DNA from: an uncultured Clostridia bacterium
GTDB taxonomy: Bacteria; Bacillota; Clostridia; Christensenellales; UBA1242
Direction: 5' to 3'
Assembly (NCBI GenBank): GCA_947623775.1
Contig: CANQHL010000049.1
Coordinates: forward strand, 1 to 8,971
Length of the DNA stretch: 8,971 nucleotides
Position 1 is the first letter of the stretch. Each line of letters opens with the position of its first letter. The notes beneath the pieces are model-generated. The model was not told the DNA's origin. It made no database searches and saw only the letters and a program-made list of their open reading frames with translations. Shown here in pieces: positions 6,328 to 8,971 of this stretch. The position numbers and the translations under genes were made by a program.

Positions 6328-6660
6328 TTATCTGATTACCTCTCCCTTATCAAATTTAACAATAAAAGTTTCATGGCTATGTCCGTAAATTGTCAAAATA
6401 AAATTTTTGTCTTTTGTTTCAAGTTTGTCGTCTTTCCACCAAATTTTCTTTGGATTTTTCAGCTCAGACAAAATTTTATAATTATATAGTTTTATTACCT
6501 TAATGGTTGTATCATACAAAGCATGAGTACTATCAATAATAAGTTCAAGACAATTACGAATGGGATTTTTTTCTTTTACATCGTAATCAAATGTAATTTC
6601 TCTGCAATCAGTTATTTCCGCATCATGCAGACCTTTTTGCCAATAAAAAGATATATCCAT
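6328..6660 (-). CDS. Small protein of unknown family (110 residues)
   Basis: A 110-residue soluble protein that I cannot assign. It begins MDISFYWQKGLHDAEI, then DYDVKEKNPIRNCLELIID (26-44), a run of likely beta strands (IKVIKLYNYKIL at 53-64), a WW pair at 74-75 and a C-terminal strand TFIVKFDKGEVIR. The layout suggests a small all-beta or alpha/beta domain with alternating hydrophobic residues. No cysteine pair, signal peptide or membrane segment is seen. A very strong GGAGGAGG precedes ATG 6660, so it is certainly translated. Proteins of this size and look in Firmicutes include immunity-like proteins, but that is only a guess. It is followed by a candidate terminator and preceded by a 116-base gap with no convincing promoter. 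Confidence 0.82.
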   Translation of the reverse strand: MDISFYWQKGLHDAEITDCREITFDYDVKEKNPIRNCLELIIDSTHALYDTTIKVIKLYNYKILSELKNPKKIWWKDDKLETKDKNFILTIYGHSHETFIVKFDKGEVIR

Positions 6661-6725
6661 TTTCCTCCTCCGATAACAACTTACTTTTCCATATAAAATA
6701 CAATTTATTAATTCACATCAAACTC

Positions 6726-6774
6726 AAGTCAAATTAATTTATTTGTTTTATATGGACGTCCCTGAAATTGACTT
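6726..6774. repeat. Imperfect inverted repeat enclosing an 8-bp palindrome
   Basis: Plus-strand AAGTCAAATT (6726-6735) and AAATTGACTT (6765-6774) are inverted copies with one mismatch in 10. The loop contains the perfect palindrome GGACGTCC (6754-6761), the only GC-rich patch in this gap. A T-run follows on the plus strand only, so it would not end minus-strand transcripts. It lies between the HIT and 110-residue genes; role unknown. Confidence 0.35.
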
Positions 6775-6776
6775 TT

Positions 6777-7265
6777 TTATCTTTTATTTTGTTTTGTAAT
6801 TTCTTTTTTAATTGCAAGTAGGCGTTTCAGCTTTTCAAGTTTTGCTTGATCTAAAACAAACTCTTTGCGCGGTTTTACAAAGTTTTTGGAACCTCGTTCT
6901 TCAAACGCATATCGTGGAATAAGTTGCAAATGAAAATGATTCATTGGACCATCACACATCGTACAAAGATACACACTTTCACTGCCATACACCTTTTTTA
7001 TTGCAATCATTGCCTCACGTGCAAACGAAAACATCTGCTTGCAAAGTTCCGCCGGGGCTTCCATCATATCTTTGTAATGAGTTTTGCTTGAAATTATCAT
7101 GTGTCCATCTGCACGAGGATTATCACATAAAAAACACTCAAAGAGGTCGCAACTATAAACAATTTTATCAGAATTGTCACCAAAAACACAATGATCATGC
7201 TCACGATCATAACAGGTTGGACAAATCCCACTATCAGTTAGCTCCTTTGCGGATAGTTTTTCCAT
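6777..7265 (-). CDS. HIT family protein with HxHxQ motif (GalT/Ap4A phosphorylase-like variant)
   Basis: A 162-residue histidine-triad protein, a nucleotide hydrolase or transferase. The active-site motif is NHFHLQLIPRY at residues 109-119. The middle His112 is the expected nucleophile, while the third His of the classic HxHxHxx is Gln114, as in GalT and Ap4A phosphorylase rather than Hint-type hydrolases. GHMIISSKTHYKDM (55-68) is the standard HIT strand and turn. An N-terminal CPTC (15-18), with other Cys/His nearby (H23, H25, C26), suggests a zinc site, as in GalT relatives. An in-frame TTG at 7271 would add two residues, but neither start has a ribosome binding site. A TATAAT lies 6 bases before ATG 7265, so the mRNA is probably leaderless and starts at this ATG. 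Confidence 0.9.
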   Translation of the reverse strand: MEKLSAKELTDSGICPTCYDREHDHCVFGDNSDKIVYSCDLFECFLCDNPRADGHMIISSKTHYKDMMEAPAELCKQMFSFAREAMIAIKKVYGSESVYLCTMCDGPMNHFHLQLIPRYAFEERGSKNFVKPRKEFVLDQAKLEKLKRLLAIKKEITKQNKR

Positions 7266-7271
7266 ATTCAA

Positions 7272-7300
7272 ATTATATCAAAAATTTATAAAATTCCCAA
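7272..7300 (-). promoter_or_regulatory. Promoter giving a leaderless HIT mRNA
   Basis: Minus-strand TTGGGA (7300-7295), 17-base spacer, perfect TATAAT (7277-7272), then TTGAAT and the ATG at 7265. Transcription normally begins about 7 bases after the -10, which is the A of the ATG. No Shine-Dalgarno exists between promoter and start. Confidence 0.6.
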
Positions 7301-7343
7301 TTAAATTGCCGCTTTTTTTGTATTTTTATAGAATAAGGTAAAA

Positions 7344-8636
7344 CTAAATCATAAAAATTTTTTTCAATGCTTTTGCAACTCCATCATCATTATTTGAATC
7401 GGTGATGTATTTTGCATGTGATTTAACTTCTTCATTTGCGTTACAAACAGCAATACTACATTCTACCATCTTGAATAAATCTATATCATTTCCCCCATCA
7501 CCAATAGCAATTAAATTTTGTTGGTCAATGTTAAATAAATTTACAATTTTTTGTGCAGCCGTCGCTTTGCTGACTCTTTTAGGAACAAACTCTATCAGTC
7601 CCTCGGCACTTTTAAACACATTAAAACATCTATCAATCTCTTTGTTTGACTTTAGAACAATCGCACTGTCTTTGTCTTGTAAGCCAATAAGCATTATTTT
7701 ATACACCTTGTTTTTAGTGATAAATTCTTGTAAATTTTGAATGCCTTTTATACAAATTTTATGATCAAAAGTCCTTAGATAACAACTTGATAAAAATTGC
7801 GAATCAATCCCATTTAAAAAATGTTCAATGCTTGACTTGGTTATACGGCATTCCTGCAATATCTTTCCATCACCTCGCATAATGAAAGCACCATTACAGC
7901 ATATTGCAATATTCTCTTTTCCATTCAGTCCAAGTTTTTTTAAAATAGGAAAAATTGTATCGTGGCTTCTTCCTGATGTCAATACGATGTTAACTTTACT
8001 TTTAAGTTGCTTTATTATTTTTTCAGTAAATTCACTTATTCCTGATTTTCGATCCAGCAATGTCCCATCCAAATCTATAAAAGCCATTTTATATTGCTCG
8101 GGTTTGAATTCTTGACTATAAATATATTTCTCTGGCATACCAAAAACTTTCCAAATATAATCACTTACAAATTCATTTGAATTCATTTCAATTTTAAATG
8201 TGCCTCGTTTTTCATTGGCTCTAATTGGATATTGTGACGCAATTATCGTCCCAAACCTTTCAATAAAATCCTCGCTACTTCCCCTGTGTCGCATTCTTTC
8301 TATGTATTCCGCCTCTGCATCGGCTTTTTCATACATATAAACAAAAGGTATATTGTTTTCATCTAGATATTTTAAAAAATATCCATGTGCTGCGTTAAGT
8401 ACAATTTTCCCGGCATCAATTTCTTCCCACATTTTTGGAATCGTTTGATTTTCAAAATCTTCAATCCCTAAATGATGCAGATGTGACCTAAAAGCATCCA
8501 AATCAAAAAATCTATCATCTAAACTAGATAAATAACTTTTCCCACAAGCCGTATTGCAAACCCAAACTTTTATATTTTTAAGTTTTTCTAGATATGGAGT
8601 CATTTCTTCAACTGAATTTATAATTGTTTGTTTCAT
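7344..8636 (-). CDS. P-loop kinase-like domain fused to a Cof-type HAD phosphatase
   Basis: A 430-residue cytosolic protein with two enzymatic domains. Residues 1-170 look like a P-loop nucleotide/nucleoside-monophosphate kinase: CNTACGKS (27-34) is a Walker A loop with the first Gly replaced by Cys, then DDRFFDLDAF (40-49), and EYIERMRHRG (110-119) resembles the kinase lid helix with arginines. Residues 185-430 are a HAD hydrolase of the Cof group: nucleophile and acid D188/D190 in FIDLDGTLLD, motif II TSGRS (220-224), Lys357 in SKATAA, and motif IV GDGGND (379-384) with D380 and D384, with the C2-type cap between. Cof enzymes dephosphorylate sugar phosphates, FMN or PLP; the substrate here is unknown. 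An ATG at 8666 would add ten residues, but the promoter lies inside that stretch, so ATG 8636 is preferred. Confidence 0.88.
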   Translation of the reverse strand: MKQTIINSVEEMTPYLEKLKNIKVWVCNTACGKSYLSSLDDRFFDLDAFRSHLHHLGIEDFENQTIPKMWEEIDAGKIVLNAAHGYFLKYLDENNIPFVYMYEKADAEAEYIERMRHRGSSEDFIERFGTIIASQYPIRANEKRGTFKIEMNSNEFVSDYIWKVFGMPEKYIYSQEFKPEQYKMAFIDLDGTLLDRKSGISEFTEKIIKQLKSKVNIVLTSGRSHDTIFPILKKLGLNGKENIAICCNGAFIMRGDGKILQECRITKSSIEHFLNGIDSQFLSSCYLRTFDHKICIKGIQNLQEFITKNKVYKIMLIGLQDKDSAIVLKSNKEIDRCFNVFKSAEGLIEFVPKRVSKATAAQKIVNLFNIDQQNLIAIGDGGNDIDLFKMVECSIAVCNANEEVKSHAKYITDSNNDDGVAKALKKIFMI

Positions 8637-8643
8637 AATTAAA

Positions 8644-8673
8644 ATAATACCATAAAGATAAGGCATTTTGCAA
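8644..8673 (-). promoter_or_regulatory. Extended -10 promoter giving a leaderless kinase-HAD mRNA
   Basis: Minus-strand TTGCAA (8673-8668), 18-base spacer, TGG-TATTAT with the -10 at 8649-8644 (5 of 6, TGn extension). ATG 8636 follows after the 7 bases TTTAATT, so the transcript would begin at or within a base of the start codon. No ribosome binding site is present for either candidate ATG (8636 or 8666). Confidence 0.5.
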
Positions 8674-8700
8674 ACAAAACTTTTACTATTTCAATTTTAT

Positions 8701-8728
8701 AAAAAATTTGTCTTTAAAAAATAAGACA
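8701..8728 (-). terminator. Small hairpin with U-tract, candidate terminator
   Basis: Minus-strand TGTCTT (8728-8723) pairs with AAGACA (8714-8709) across an 8-base loop, followed by AATTTTTT. On the other strand a T-run also follows, so it could work in both directions. It lies 6 bases past the stop of the broken gene and before the kinase-HAD promoter. The 6-bp stem is short. Confidence 0.42.
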
Positions 8729-8733
8729 TTTTT

Positions 8734-8971
8734 TTACTTCTCTAACTTTTCAATTATAGAATTTAGCACTTTTTCTCTATCAAATGATGTATCATATGTT
8801 TTAATGTAATCATATAATTGCTGTTCAGTTATATCATTATACGTTAGTCCAATAATTTCATATTTCTCTTTATACTTTATCACTTTACAAAAAAGGCATT
8901 AGTTGTTCAAAATCAATATGAGTTCCTTCAATTACTGATTTTATTCCACCGTAAAAAATTGTGCCTATCGA
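8734..8971 (-). pseudogene. 3' end of an unrecognised gene, apparently split by a frameshift
   Basis: From the right edge an open frame of 28 codons (SIGTIFYGGIKSVIEG..., ending FEQLMPFL) stops at TAA 8885. A second frame, +1 to it, opens with GTG 8883 and runs 49 residues (ending KVLNSIIEKLEK) to TAA 8734. The only place where the two frames can be joined is the T6 run at 8894-8889 (minus strand). Removing one T gives a continuous MPFCKVIKYKEKYEII. GTG 8883 has no ribosome binding site. The joined 77-residue tail is charged and helical, with no motif I recognise. It may be a real frameshift, a sequencing error, or two overlapping genes with coupled translation (TAAAGTG). Confidence 0.5.

Noticed and set aside
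7402..8115. Plus-strand open frames opposite the kinase-HAD gene.
   Set aside because: Shadows of the minus-strand gene, whose catalytic motifs are intact; translations are hydrophobic low-complexity strings.
1..8971. CRISPR array, tRNA/rRNA gene, insertion sequence or riboswitch.
   Set aside because: No regularly spaced repeats, cloverleaf-like GC-rich segments, transposase motifs or conserved riboswitch cores were seen; almost all sequence is coding or short A/T-rich spacer.

Overview
The window is an AT-rich (roughly one third G+C by eye) bacterial segment. Every convincing gene lies on the minus strand, so transcription runs from the right end to the left. Strong GGAGG-type ribosome binding sites, sigma-70/sigma-A-like promoters, mostly TAA stops (TGA also used as a stop) and the closest recognisable protein families suggest a low-GC Firmicutes (Bacillota), most likely clostridial. 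This is an inference from style; no taxonomic marker gene is present.

Layout, from right (upstream) to left. At 8971-8734 is the tail of an unrecognised gene that seems split by a frameshift in a 6-base homopolymer, followed by a possible terminator. At 8636-7344 is a two-domain protein: a P-loop kinase-like N-terminus fused to a Cof-type HAD phosphatase. At 7265-6777 is a single-domain HIT protein whose third catalytic-motif histidine is Gln, with an added CxxC, as in GalT/Ap4A phosphorylase. Both of these genes lack a Shine-Dalgarno and have a -10 box 6-7 bases before the ATG, so they look like leaderless mRNAs. At 6660-6328 is a small protein of unknown family, then a candidate terminator and an extended -10 promoter for a cytosolic gluzincin-type HEXXH metalloprotein (6100-5417). 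At 5308-4751 is a RimJ/RimL-type acetyltransferase.

Two compact operons follow. The first (4667-2954) holds an RBBP9-like serine hydrolase, a GNAT acetyltransferase and a protein resembling the ADP-ribosyltransferase (Arr/Tpt1) fold, with gaps of 3 and 13 bases. The second (2812 to the left edge) has a TTGACA promoter and holds a NUDIX hydrolase, two unrelated GNAT acetyltransferases, a peptidase E-like serine hydrolase and a SAM-dependent methyltransferase cut by the window edge. Its gaps are 10-25 bases, and one ribosome binding site overlaps the preceding stop codon.

Functionally, the region is an accessory set of small soluble enzymes that modify or hydrolyse small molecules: four GNATs, a NUDIX, a HIT, a HAD/kinase, two serine hydrolases, a methyltransferase and an ART-like protein. 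There is no transporter, regulator, biosynthetic core gene or mobile-element gene to define one pathway. The most notable points are the kinase-HAD fusion, the ART-like orphan, the two leaderless genes and the enrichment in detoxification-type activities. I corrected four starts: 4667, 6100, 7265 and 8636.
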